A stretch of DNA of 8,647 nt from the NCBI GenBank assembly GCA_023396345.1, contig JAEWWO010000306.1, positions 1 to 8,647 of the forward strand, read 5' to 3'. Numbering within the stretch: the first letter of the stretch is position 1; the number at the start of each line of letters is the position of its first letter. A program made the position numbers and the translations under genes. Positions 1 through 6,590 of the stretch are shown here, in pieces. A model generated the notes under the pieces. That model was given only the letters and a program-made list of their open reading frames with translations, was not told the origin of the DNA and made no database searches. This DNA comes from Bacteroidota bacterium. GTDB taxonomy: Bacteria > Bacteroidota > Bacteroidia > Chitinophagales > Chitinophagaceae.

Positions 1-876
1 GGATTATATGTAGCCCGTGAAGCTTTTCCGCATGCGATAGTTTATTATTCTGAAAGCACTCATTACAGCGTAAAGAAAAATCTGCATTTGCTACAGATTC
101 CAAATATTGTAATTCGTTCACAGGAAAATGGCGAAATAGATTATCACGATTTAGAGCAAACCATTGTTTTGAAAAGAGACCGTCCGGCAATATTCTTTTT
201 AAACATTGGCACTACCATGACAGAAGCCGTAGATAAGTTAGATGAAATAAAAAGAATCATTAAGAAATATGCTATTAAGGATTATTATATTCATTGCGAT
301 GCTGCATTTCTGGGAGCTTTAGCACCGTTTATTGAAAACGGACCTAAGTTTGATTTCTCTGAAGGTGTTGATAGTATCTCTATTTCGGGACATAAATTTT
401 TGGGAAGTCCTATTCCTTGCGGCTTGGTTTTAGTAAGAAGAAACCATCGCGACAGGGTAGCACATTCTGTTTCTTATGTAGATACGCTGGATACAACTAT
501 TACCGGTTCACGTAATGGTTTAACACCTTTGTTTATATGGGATTTTATTCAGAAGCACGGCGAGGAAGGATTGATCAGACGTACGAAAGAAGCGCAGACT
601 TTGGCTAAATATACCGAAGATGAAATGAATAACATTGGTATAAAAGCCTGGAGAAATAACGACGGACTGACAGTTGTTTTTCCCAAACCTTCGCGCAGGA
701 TTAGAAATAAATATCAGCTTGCATCAGACGAAACAATCTGTCATGTTATTTGCGTTCCGGGCATAAAAAAAGAACAAATTGATGAGTTGATTCAGGAGTT
801 AAAACATGATAGCGATGAACACGATATGCATCATGAAGAACCGACTGTCCCCAATTTATATGTAACTACATCTTAA
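1..876 (+). CDS. hdc: Histidine decarboxylase (PLP-dependent, group II decarboxylase family), 5' end missing
   Basis: This frame is open from the first base, so the visible 291 residues are the C-terminal part of a longer protein; family members are about 380 aa, so roughly 85-90 residues lie outside the window. The expected product converts L-histidine to histamine and CO2 in the cytosol. Visible PLP-fold landmarks are STHYSVKK (19-26, with the His that stacks on the PLP ring), NIGTTM (68-73), HCDAAF (98-103, with the Asp that contacts the pyridine nitrogen), SGHKFLGSPIPCG (129-141, K132 being the Schiff-base lysine) and TGSRNG (168-173). The GSPIPCG and TGSRNG blocks and the WRNNDGLTVVFP segment closely match bacterial Morganella-type histidine decarboxylases as I recall them. 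A related serine decarboxylase activity cannot be excluded. The C-terminus carries a His/Asp/Glu-rich tail (about 269-280) beyond the usual end of the fold. An in-frame TTG at 88 is internal, not a start. It converges on rpsA. Confidence 0.85.
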   Translation, partial: GLYVAREAFPHAIVYYSESTHYSVKKNLHLLQIPNIVIRSQENGEIDYHDLEQTIVLKRDRPAIFFLNIGTTMTEAVDKLDEIKRIIKKYAIKDYYIHCDAAFLGALAPFIENGPKFDFSEGVDSISISGHKFLGSPIPCGLVLVRRNHRDRVAHSVSYVDTLDTTITGSRNGLTPLFIWDFIQKHGEEGLIRRTKEAQTLAKYTEDEMNNIGIKAWRNNDGLTVVFPKPSRRIRNKYQLASDETICHVICVPGIKKEQIDELIQELKHDSDEHDMHHEEPTVPNLYVTTS

Positions 877-904
877 GAACTATATCTCTAAAAACAACAG
901 ACAA

Positions 905-935
905 AAAAACCTCGCATTTGCGAGGTGTTTGTATT
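905..935. terminator. Bidirectional intrinsic terminator between hdc and rpsA
   Basis: A perfect 7-bp GC-rich stem (CCTCGCA / TGCGAGG, 910-925) with a 2-base spacer between the arms is flanked by an A-run on the left (903-909) and a T-rich tract on the right (928-938). It therefore resembles an intrinsic terminator when read on either strand. It lies 33 bases after the hdc stop and 28 bases beyond the rpsA stop, where two converging genes would share a terminator. Confidence 0.85.
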
Positions 936-953
936 TTTAAGAAAGAAGAAAGC

Positions 954-2924
954 TTATTTAGCTTCGTTATTTTTTTCTTCTTCTTTCAATTTAGCTTTAA
1001 TATCTGCTAAAGCTCCCAAATCTCCAAGTGTTGATTTCTCAACTTTGCTTTGAATGTTTTTAACAGCTTTTCTTGCATTTTCAGCTTCGCTTCTTGCTTC
1101 TTTCTTCACAGCTTCTTTAGCGTCTGCCTGCTCTTGTTCCCAAATGCGTGCGTGGCTAAGAACGATTCTTTTTTCGTTTCTGTCAAATTCAATTACTACG
1201 AAGTTGTTGGTTTCATCCATTTCTACAGATTTACCATCTTCTTTTGCAAGATGACGGTTTGGAACAAATCCTTCCAGTCCGTAAGGTAATTGTACCAAAG
1301 CACCTTTTTCGTCTTTACGTGTGATAGTGCCTTCGTGGACGCTGCCAACTGCAAAAGTATCTTCAAGAGCATTCCATGGATCTTCTTCCAGTTGTTTGTG
1401 ACCTAACTGTAGTTTACGATTTTCTTTATCAATAGAAAGAATAATGGTATCAATTTCTTCACCAACTTTCACATATTCAGATGGGTGGTTAAAGCGTTTC
1501 AACCAGCTTAAATCACTGATGTGAATCATACCGCCAAAACCAGGCTCAAGTTCAACAAATACGCCGTATGGAGTAATGTTTTTAACCAGACCTTTGTGTT
1601 TGCTTGTTTCAGGATATTTGTTTTCGATAGTGTTCCATGGATCTTCTGTCAGTTGTTTGATAGAAAGACTCATTTTACGAGTATCTTTATCAAGCGTTAC
1701 AACCTTAGCTTCGTATTCTTCGTTCATTGTGAAGAATTCTTTTGCATTGATAGGAGTGTTAGCCCATGTAATTTCACTTACGTGTACCAAACCTTCTACA
1801 CCTGGTTGAATTTCAAGGAATGCACCATAATCTTCAATGTTTACAACTTTACCTTTCACTACAGAACCTTCCTGTAAACCTTCAGGCAATACATCCCAAG
1901 GATGCGGAGTTAATTGTTTTAAACCAAGGCTGATGCGTTTTTTGTCATCATCAAAGTCTAATACAACAACCTGTAATTTCTGGTCTAATTCCAATACTTC
2001 CTGCGGATGATTGATTCTTCCCCATGATATATCTGTAATGTATAATAAACCGTCTAAGCCGCCAAGGTCCATAAAGGCTCCGAAGTCTGTAATATTTTTT
2101 ACAGTACCTTCCAATACCTGACCTTTCTCAAGCTGGCTGATGATTTGTACTCTTTGTGCTTCAATGTCGCTTTCAATCAGCGCTTTGTGAGATACTACCG
2201 CATTCTTAATAGCTTCATTTACTTTCACTACTTTGAACTCCATAGTTTTGCCAACGAACTGATCGTAATCTGTAACCGGTTTAACATCAATCTGAGAACC
2301 CGGTAAGAAAGTTTCCATACCAAAGATGTCAACAATAAGACCACCTTTAGTTTTGCTGGTAACCAAGCCTGTAACCACTTCGCCTGTTTTGTGTACTTCC
2401 ACAATTTTTTCCCAGGCACGCATGGTGCGGGCAGAGCGACGGCTAAGATTAAGATGTCCTTGTCTGTCTTCTTTTTCTACAACCATTACTTCTACAACAT
2501 CGCCGATGTTTAAGGAAGATAAGTCGCGGAATTCGTTAAGAGAAACCAAGCCATCACTTTTAAAACCGATGTTTAAAACAGCATCAGTATTAGTAAGACC
2601 CACTACAGTAGCGTCTACCACAGTTCCGTCTTCAATCTGAACGAAAGTTTTTTCGTAAACTTCGTCATACTTTGCCTGATCTTCTTTGGAGTAGCTTGAA
2701 ACATTGCGTTTGTCTACAGACCAGTCAAAATCATCGTGAGCAGATTCTTCAACTGCTACTTCTTCCTGAACAGGAGCTTCTTGTACTGCTACTTCTGCTT
2801 CAGGTGTTGTTTGCTCAGGTGCATTTGTTGTCGCTGTAGTTTCTTCGGAAGGAACCTGTGTTGGTTCAACCGGAGCGTTCTCCTGTGCTTCAGCGTTTGG
2901 GTTAACAATATTGTTATCACTCAT
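954..2924 (-). CDS. rpsA: 30S ribosomal protein S1, six S1 domains
   Basis: S1 is the large RNA-binding ribosomal protein that helps recruit and unfold mRNA on the 30S subunit. The 656-residue product has an acidic, Glu/Gln/Ala/Thr-rich N-terminal region (about 1-75). Six S1 OB-fold repeats follow at about 98-165, 181-248, 267-336, 352-424, 440-512 and 526-592. Repeats 3-5 show the classic NITDFGAF, GLVHVSEITW and RKMSLSIKQL signatures and end in the recurring DPW/HPW linker. A charged Ala/Glu/Lys tail (593-656) ends in LGDLGALADIKAKLKEEE, as in other Bacteroidota S1 proteins. I chose the ATG at 2924. The reading frame continues upstream to another ATG at 2960, but that codon overlaps the predicted -7 promoter box and would add 12 residues (MHSRNKTIGIFI) absent from the family. 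No Shine-Dalgarno is visible, as is usual in this phylum. It lies downstream of the RES toxin gene on the same strand. Confidence 0.96.
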   Translation of the reverse strand: MSDNNIVNPNAEAQENAPVEPTQVPSEETTATTNAPEQTTPEAEVAVQEAPVQEEVAVEESAHDDFDWSVDKRNVSSYSKEDQAKYDEVYEKTFVQIEDGTVVDATVVGLTNTDAVLNIGFKSDGLVSLNEFRDLSSLNIGDVVEVMVVEKEDRQGHLNLSRRSARTMRAWEKIVEVHKTGEVVTGLVTSKTKGGLIVDIFGMETFLPGSQIDVKPVTDYDQFVGKTMEFKVVKVNEAIKNAVVSHKALIESDIEAQRVQIISQLEKGQVLEGTVKNITDFGAFMDLGGLDGLLYITDISWGRINHPQEVLELDQKLQVVVLDFDDDKKRISLGLKQLTPHPWDVLPEGLQEGSVVKGKVVNIEDYGAFLEIQPGVEGLVHVSEITWANTPINAKEFFTMNEEYEAKVVTLDKDTRKMSLSIKQLTEDPWNTIENKYPETSKHKGLVKNITPYGVFVELEPGFGGMIHISDLSWLKRFNHPSEYVKVGEEIDTIILSIDKENRKLQLGHKQLEEDPWNALEDTFAVGSVHEGTITRKDEKGALVQLPYGLEGFVPNRHLAKEDGKSVEMDETNNFVVIEFDRNEKRIVLSHARIWEQEQADAKEAVKKEARSEAENARKAVKNIQSKVEKSTLGDLGALADIKAKLKEEEKNNEAK

Positions 2925-2954
2925 AATAAAAATCCCGATGGTTTTATTTCGGGA
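2925..2954 (-). promoter_or_regulatory. Terminator-like hairpin just before the rpsA start
   Basis: Read on the minus strand, a 6-bp stem TCCCGA / TCGGGA (2954-2949 and 2938-2933) with a 10-base loop is followed by ATTTTTATT-type sequence running into the rpsA ATG. It has the shape of a weak intrinsic terminator. It could end transcripts arriving from the RES toxin gene, or act in the rpsA leader as an autoregulatory or attenuation element. The stem is short, so function is inference. Confidence 0.45.
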
Positions 2955-2957
2955 GTG

Positions 2958-2965
2958 CAAAGGTA
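2958..2965 (-). promoter_or_regulatory. Predicted rpsA promoter, Bacteroidota -7 box
   Basis: The minus-strand sequence TACCTTTG matches the Bacteroidota housekeeping -7 consensus TAnnTTTG exactly and lies 33 bases upstream of the chosen rpsA ATG. Transcription would begin near 2950-2953. No convincing -33 TTTG/TTG partner is seen at the expected spacing, so this rests on the -7 element and its position. The -33 region would fall in the last codons of the RES toxin gene. Confidence 0.6.
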
Positions 2966-2980
2966 GTAAATTATGTGTAA

Positions 2981-3439
2981 TTATTTGAATAAACGCTTGT
3001 CAAATTCAAATTTTTCCGTCTTTTTAATCCTTATTCTCCCAAAGTCTTTATGTGAAGGATTTATAAGATAATTATAATCGCCCTGAACAACTGCGGACGG
3101 TACTTTGAGTATTAAATATTTAAGGTCTTTAATAAATTTATTTCCTATTTCCTGCGTTGCATTAATGTGTGGAACATTTTTCCAGTTTTCAGGCAATTGT
3201 ACAGTTTTTATTTCTTTTATATCTATATCATCAGGCACTTCAATAGTGATTAAGTAAAAATCATCCGGAAGTATGCCCAGTGGTGTATGCACAGCAATTT
3301 CAGTAGTACACAGCGCCCGCGATTCGCTTGTATACAAAACGGCGAAACCTTTACTGTTCCAGCGTCCGCCGGCTATTTCTGCACCTTTGCCGGAGAGGTC
3401 GTTTTTAAAACGTTCTTTTGCCAGACGATATACTTGCAT
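2981..3439 (-). CDS. RES-domain toxin of a type II toxin-antitoxin module
   Basis: This 152-residue protein is a single RES domain, the toxin family (Res, ParT, MbcT) whose characterised members degrade NAD+ or modify a metabolic enzyme by ADP-ribosylation. The fold is related to ADP-ribosyltransferases. The three residues that name the family are visible: Arg5 in VYRLA, Glu47 in CTTEIAVH and Ser115 in LKVPSAVV. Also present are the GGRWNSKG block (24-31), typical of the NAD pocket, VLYTSES (34-40) and the late NYLINPSH motif (123-130). Length is normal for the family and no core motif is missing, so the toxin looks intact. The ATG at 3439 follows an AT-rich stretch. The cognate antitoxin ends 107 bp upstream on the same strand, and the toxin stop lies just before the predicted rpsA promoter. 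Whether it acts as an NAD+ hydrolase, NAD+ phosphorylase or ADP-ribosyltransferase cannot be read from sequence. Confidence 0.9.
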   Translation of the reverse strand: MQVYRLAKERFKNDLSGKGAEIAGGRWNSKGFAVLYTSESRALCTTEIAVHTPLGILPDDFYLITIEVPDDIDIKEIKTVQLPENWKNVPHINATQEIGNKFIKDLKYLILKVPSAVVQGDYNYLINPSHKDFGRIRIKKTEKFEFDKRLFK

Positions 3440-3546
3440 GGGTTAAATAATAAATATTTAGTGATTAATTATTGTTGATGAATGGTAAATACATAAAGAA
3501 CTGTATCTTTTTTATTATGCTTCTTCATCTATCCTCTGTCAACTAA

Positions 3547-3996
3547 TTAAGCAAGCACGCCGTGTTCTATGCGTGTAAGTTCGTCTTTTATAAGTTGTAT
3601 ACCGAATGTGCTGTCTAAAAAATCTTTAGGTGTATTGCCGCCCAAAGCTACATTTTGTGTTTGTAGCCATTGATCGAAGTTTTCTTTATTGCCAAAAACT
3701 TCTACACCATAGTTGTAGAGCATAGTTATTTCTATAATTTTTTCGGAGTAAATAGGATCGAAAGATTTTTTTTCTTTTTGATAACGCTGCATGGTGCGCT
3801 CGGAAATGTGCAAAAAAGAAGACCACTCATGTAAACTGAATGGTATTTTTTGTGCAATATCAGTAAAGATAGAAAAGTTGATGCCTTTTCTGATTCTTTG
3901 TATAATAGAAAGGATGCCCGAATCATCGATAGATGAATAAGCTACAGCGGCCTCATTAAGTTTGTTATTGTCAGGTGATTCGTTTTTATATTTCAT
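3547..3996 (-). CDS. Xre/MbcA/ParS-type antitoxin (partner of the RES toxin)
   Basis: This 149-residue protein looks like the DNA-binding, toxin-neutralising partner in RES/Xre modules. The N-terminal half (about 20-85) resembles an Xre-like helix-turn-helix region, with FSLHEWSSFLHISERTMQRY as the likely recognition segment. The C-terminal part (about 88-149: EIT-LYNYGVEVFGN, FDQWLQTQNVALGGNTPKDFL, FGIQLIKDELTRIEHGVLA) is the ParS/MbcA toxin-binding domain (formerly DUF2384). The phrase 'ALGGNTPKDFLDSTFG' is diagnostic of that domain. I start it at the ATG at 3996. An upstream in-frame GTG at 4017 starts on the last base of a -7 promoter box and could not be translated from that promoter. 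Antitoxins of this family usually repress their own operon, and an inverted repeat over the promoter (4016-4055) is a candidate operator. Confidence 0.88.
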   Translation of the reverse strand: MKYKNESPDNNKLNEAAVAYSSIDDSGILSIIQRIRKGINFSIFTDIAQKIPFSLHEWSSFLHISERTMQRYQKEKKSFDPIYSEKIIEITMLYNYGVEVFGNKENFDQWLQTQNVALGGNTPKDFLDSTFGIQLIKDELTRIEHGVLA

Positions 3997-4015
3997 AATG
4001 AAAATTTTATCTGCC

Positions 4016-4055
4016 ACAAATATACGACAATTTTCTTTTATTTCTCGTCATTTGT
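4016..4055. promoter_or_regulatory. Candidate operator: inverted repeat over the TA promoter
   Basis: The plus strand has ACAAATATACGA at 4016-4027, and the minus strand has ACAAATGACGA at 4055-4045. The two arms are inverted copies sharing ACAAAT and ACGA and differ by a substitution and a one-base indel between those blocks. They are separated by 17 bases of A/T-rich sequence. The left arm covers the -7 box, so a protein bound there would block transcription. This fits self-repression by the HTH antitoxin, which is inference. Confidence 0.5.
4017..4024 (-). promoter_or_regulatory. Predicted toxin-antitoxin operon promoter, -7 box
   Basis: TATATTTG on the minus strand matches TAnnTTTG exactly, 20 bases upstream of the antitoxin ATG at 3996. 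The predicted transcription start, near 4009-4012, gives a short leader. The box lies inside one arm of an inverted repeat. No clear -33 element was found. Confidence 0.6.
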
Positions 4056-4106
4056 CTAATTTATTTTTTGTTTGAGATTTTTTTAAGCAGATTAGTTAAA
4101 AAATAT

Positions 4107-4114
4107 TAGCTTTG
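4107..4114 (+). promoter_or_regulatory. Predicted pyrB promoter, -7 box
   Basis: TAGCTTTG matches TAnnTTTG and lies 96 bases upstream of the chosen pyrB ATG (4211), implying a leader of roughly 90 bases. The TTTG copies at 4067-4074 are too far upstream to be a normal -33 element, so the assignment rests on the -7 match. It points away from the toxin-antitoxin promoter; the two boxes are about 80 bp apart. Confidence 0.5.
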
Positions 4115-4210
4115 TTTTTTAATGAAACGTCCATTAAAAAACTATTTATAAAAAATAAAACATTATTAGACGTTCCATCCGATGTATTCGAAAAAATTTA
4201 TAAATTACGG

Positions 4211-5137
4211 ATGAAATTATCTACCAGACATCTTTTAGGGATTAAGGATTTAACTCGGGAAGACATACAATTAATTCTTTCTACAGCTACTCAGTTCAAA
4301 GAAGTTTTACAAAGACCTGTAAAAAAAGTTCCTTCGCTCAGAGACGTAACTATAGTTAATTTATTTTTTGAGAACTCTACCAGAACAAAAATGTCGTTTG
4401 AGTTGGCAGAGAAAAGGCTTTCTGCTGATACGCTTAGTTTTTCTGCCAGTGCTTCATCAGTTAAAAAAGGTGAAACATTGCTTGATACGGTCAATAATAT
4501 TTTGAGCATGAAGGTGGATATGGTTGTGATGAGACACAGTGCTAGTGGTGCTCCGCACTTTCTGGCAAAGCACATCAATGCCGCAGTAATCAATGCCGGA
4601 GACGGAATTAATGAGCATCCAACTCAGGCTTTACTCGATGCATTTTCTATGCTGGAGAAATTCGACACGCTCGAAGGGCTAAAAGTTGCTATTCTCGGCG
4701 ATATCATGCACAGCAGGGTAGCGTTGAGTAATATTTATCTATTAAATAAAATGGGAGCCGAGGTTACAGTTGCTGGTCCGCCAACCTTAATACCCAAATA
4801 CATTGCAGAAGCTTTGAACGTGAAAGTTGAATACGATGTAAAGAAAGCTTTGCAGTGGTGCGATGTTGCCAATGTATTGCGCATCCAACTCGAAAGACAA
4901 AATCAGCCGTTGTTTTCATCTTTGCGTGAGTATAACCTTGCATATGGCATCAGTAGAAAACTACTGGACAGCTTAGGAAAAGAAATTGTAATTATGCATC
5001 CGGGTCCCATAAACAGAGGCGTTGAGCTGGATAGTGATGTTGCTGACGGACCTTACTCCATCATTCTGAATCAGGTGGAGAATGGTGTTGCAGTAAGAAT
5101 GGCTTGTTTGTATTTATTATCTGATAAAAGTGAATAA
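4211..5137 (+). CDS. pyrB: Aspartate carbamoyltransferase catalytic subunit
   Basis: This enzyme condenses carbamoyl phosphate with L-aspartate to N-carbamoyl-aspartate, the first committed step of pyrimidine synthesis, in the cytosol. The 308-residue product has the family's usual length and active-site residues in order. These are the carbamoyl-phosphate loop FFENSTRTK (52-60, S56-T57-R58-T59), SSVKKGET (82-89, with K86 as the lysine contributed by the neighbouring subunit), MRH (107-109), HPTQ (136-139), HSRV (167-170), LRIQ (223-226) and MHPGPINRG (262-270). The frame runs open upstream to a TTG at 4112, but that codon lies inside the -7 box. The ATG at 4211 gives the MKLSTRHLLGIKDL start typical of close relatives, so I use it. 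No regulatory subunit gene (pyrI) is adjacent; coaD follows 12 bp downstream. Confidence 0.95.
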   Translation: MKLSTRHLLGIKDLTREDIQLILSTATQFKEVLQRPVKKVPSLRDVTIVNLFFENSTRTKMSFELAEKRLSADTLSFSASASSVKKGETLLDTVNNILSMKVDMVVMRHSASGAPHFLAKHINAAVINAGDGINEHPTQALLDAFSMLEKFDTLEGLKVAILGDIMHSRVALSNIYLLNKMGAEVTVAGPPTLIPKYIAEALNVKVEYDVKKALQWCDVANVLRIQLERQNQPLFSSLREYNLAYGISRKLLDSLGKEIVIMHPGPINRGVELDSDVADGPYSIILNQVENGVAVRMACLYLLSDKSE

Positions 5138-5149
5138 AAATATTTAATA

Positions 5150-5629
5150 ATGCGTATAGCTTTATTTCCCGGTACATTTGATCCTATAACAATTGGTCAT
5201 GTGGATATTATTAACCGGTCGCTGGATTTGTTTGATAAAATCGTGATAGGTATTGGTACCAATGCTAATAAAGCTCCTATGTTTACAGCTGAGCAACGCA
5301 TAAAATGGATTCGTGAAATCTATAAAGATGAACCACGGATAGAAGCTGCTGTGTATGAGGGGTTGACAGTTGCCTTCTGTAAAGAAATTAATGCGCATTA
5401 TATTATAAGAGGTATAAGATTTGTCAGCGATTTTGAATATGAAAAAACGATTGCAGATATGAACCGGACTTTAGATGCCAATATTGAAACAGTTTTCCTT
5501 ACCTGTTTACCTGAATATTCTTCTGTAGCCTCAACATTGGTGCGCGATGTAATCAGAAACAATGGAGATGCCAGTTATTTCTTACCGGAAGAAGTGGAAA
5601 GAGATTTGGCAAAAGGAGGTTTTTTCTAA
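5150..5629 (+). CDS. coaD: Phosphopantetheine adenylyltransferase
   Basis: CoaD transfers AMP from ATP to 4'-phosphopantetheine, giving dephospho-CoA and pyrophosphate, the penultimate step of coenzyme A synthesis in the cytosol. The 159-residue product is full length for this nucleotidyltransferase family. Key blocks are FPGTFDPITIGH (6-17, with the T-x-G-H nucleotide-binding motif at 14-17), GIGTNANKAPMFT (34-46), YIIRGIRFVSDFEYE (84-98, R87 and R90 binding phosphates) and PEYSSVASTLVRD (121-133), the equivalent of the ISSSxVR motif. The ATG at 5150 is preceded by A/T-rich sequence without a Shine-Dalgarno. It lies 12 bp after the pyrB stop, so cotranscription from the pyrB promoter is likely. 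Confidence 0.96.
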   Translation: MRIALFPGTFDPITIGHVDIINRSLDLFDKIVIGIGTNANKAPMFTAEQRIKWIREIYKDEPRIEAAVYEGLTVAFCKEINAHYIIRGIRFVSDFEYEKTIADMNRTLDANIETVFLTCLPEYSSVASTLVRDVIRNNGDASYFLPEEVERDLAKGGFF

Positions 5630-5805
5630 AATAGTTGTTTGGTCAGTAATTTTAAGTATCTTTATTAAAGGGTTGTGTAAAGACAGGTCATATGAAAATG
5701 AAATAACCCTAAATGTTCAGGTGTCTTTATAATATTCTTTGACGACAGATGATATGTATGATTAGAGCTTATTTACTGTAAGAATCTTAAAATTATATAT
5801 TAAAC
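5630..5805. other. 176-bp intergenic region with interleaved inverted repeats
   Basis: No gene or tRNA is seen here, and no clear GC-rich terminator for coaD. Two inverted repeats interleave: AGGGTT (5669-5674) with AACCCT (5705-5710), and TAAAGACA (5678-5685) with TGTCTTTA (5722-5729). The order 5'A-5'B-3'A-3'B is that of an H-type RNA pseudoknot. The lipoprotein promoter should lie here, but only a poor -7 match (TATTCTTTG, one extra base in the spacer, 5733-5741) was found. Confidence 0.35.
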
Positions 5806-6584
5806 ATGAAAAAAAATTTATTCTTCGTTTGCATCGTGTTCTTACTTGCAGGATGTAAAGCAACCCGCCAGCAATTATATTATCCTACAAAAATTATTGC
5901 CCCTGTTTTTACGGACAATAAAGCCAGTATTGCAGTTCCGTAAATTATTCTGATGGATCCCGCAGAGATTTGATAGGTTATTCAGTAGAAGCACATGTTT
6001 CTCCTGTAAATGGCTTGGGTATTGGTGCTTTACATTCCGGATATAAAAATAAAAATAGTCAACCTTATAAACTTAATGAAACTATTATACAGGCAGGGTA
6101 TTACTCGCCTTTCAGAAATGAAAATGTGCAATTTCAAATTTATGGAGGTGTTGTTTTTGGAAAGTTCAGTGCAAACAATTATTTCGATTCAAGTAATAAT
6201 TTCATAGCAAGAGTTGATGCAAACTATTTTGATTATTTCATTCAACCCGGTATCATATATTCTCAAGGCAATTTCTCTTTGTCCTCCGGATTGAAAATGG
6301 GATCACGCAAATTTAATAATATTGTTCTCTATCAAAATGAATTTGACTATTTAACAGGAGATTCCTGGTATGGATATATACAGCCTTTTACAGACCTATC
6401 TTTAGGCCATAGGAATTATAAATTTAATATGCAGTTTCTTTTGTCTCCTCCTTTAGGTGGTGAGACTTCTACAATTGAAGACGATGTCAGAGCTATATTA
6501 TTTTCTCCCATTTTTCCGCAGTATGTAAATATAAGCTTGGGAGTAAAAATAGATATTACAAAAGATATGTTCAGATTCAAATAA
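5806..6584 (+). pseudogene. Frameshifted lipoprotein with outer-membrane-like C-terminal domain
   Basis: The ATG at 5806 begins a clear lipoprotein signal: MKK, a hydrophobic stretch (residues 5-13), then the lipobox LAGC with Cys17 as the lipidation site. This frame stops at TAA 5941 after 45 codons (...NKASIAVP). The frame offset by -1 is open from 5922 and continues without a break to 6584, reading VNYSDGSRRDLIGYSVEAHV... from 5940. Joining the frames near 5940 gives about 259 residues. That resembles small Bacteroidota lipoproteins with alternating, Gly/Tyr/Phe-rich beta strands ending in YVNISLGVKIDI. The combination reads naturally as one protein after restoring a single base, and no slippery heptamer is visible at the junction. 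I therefore call it a broken gene or a sequencing error. The downstream part alone (possible TTG start at 5970) would lack a signal sequence. Function unknown; a cell-surface or outer-membrane role is inferred. Confidence 0.7.
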
Positions 6585-6590
6585 AAAATA

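Noticed and set aside
1050..1877. Several plus-strand open frames opposite rpsA (66-118 codons)
   Set aside because: They lie entirely antisense to a clear S1 gene, have Phe/Ser/Cys-rich composition typical of reverse-complement frames, and show no recognisable domain or start context.
2925..2960. Longer rpsA start adding 12 residues
   Set aside because: The ATG at 2960 overlaps the TACCTTTG -7 box, so it would be upstream of the transcript, and the added residues do not look like an S1 N-terminus.
2326..2966. Plus-strand open frames opposite the rpsA N-terminal region
   Set aside because: Antisense shadows of the Glu/Gln/Ala/Thr-rich segment and of the S1 repeats; they show no domain of their own.
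4112..4210. Longer pyrB beginning at TTG 4112
   Set aside because: The TTG lies within the TAGCTTTG -7 box. The ATG at 4211 gives the normal family length and N-terminus.
4291..4593. Minus-strand 100-codon frame inside pyrB
   Set aside because: Antisense to conserved active-site codons of pyrB; no recognisable motif.
6010..6207. 65-codon plus-strand frame within the lipoprotein gene
   Set aside because: Overlaps the frame that carries the conserved beta-rich sequence and has no domain of its own.
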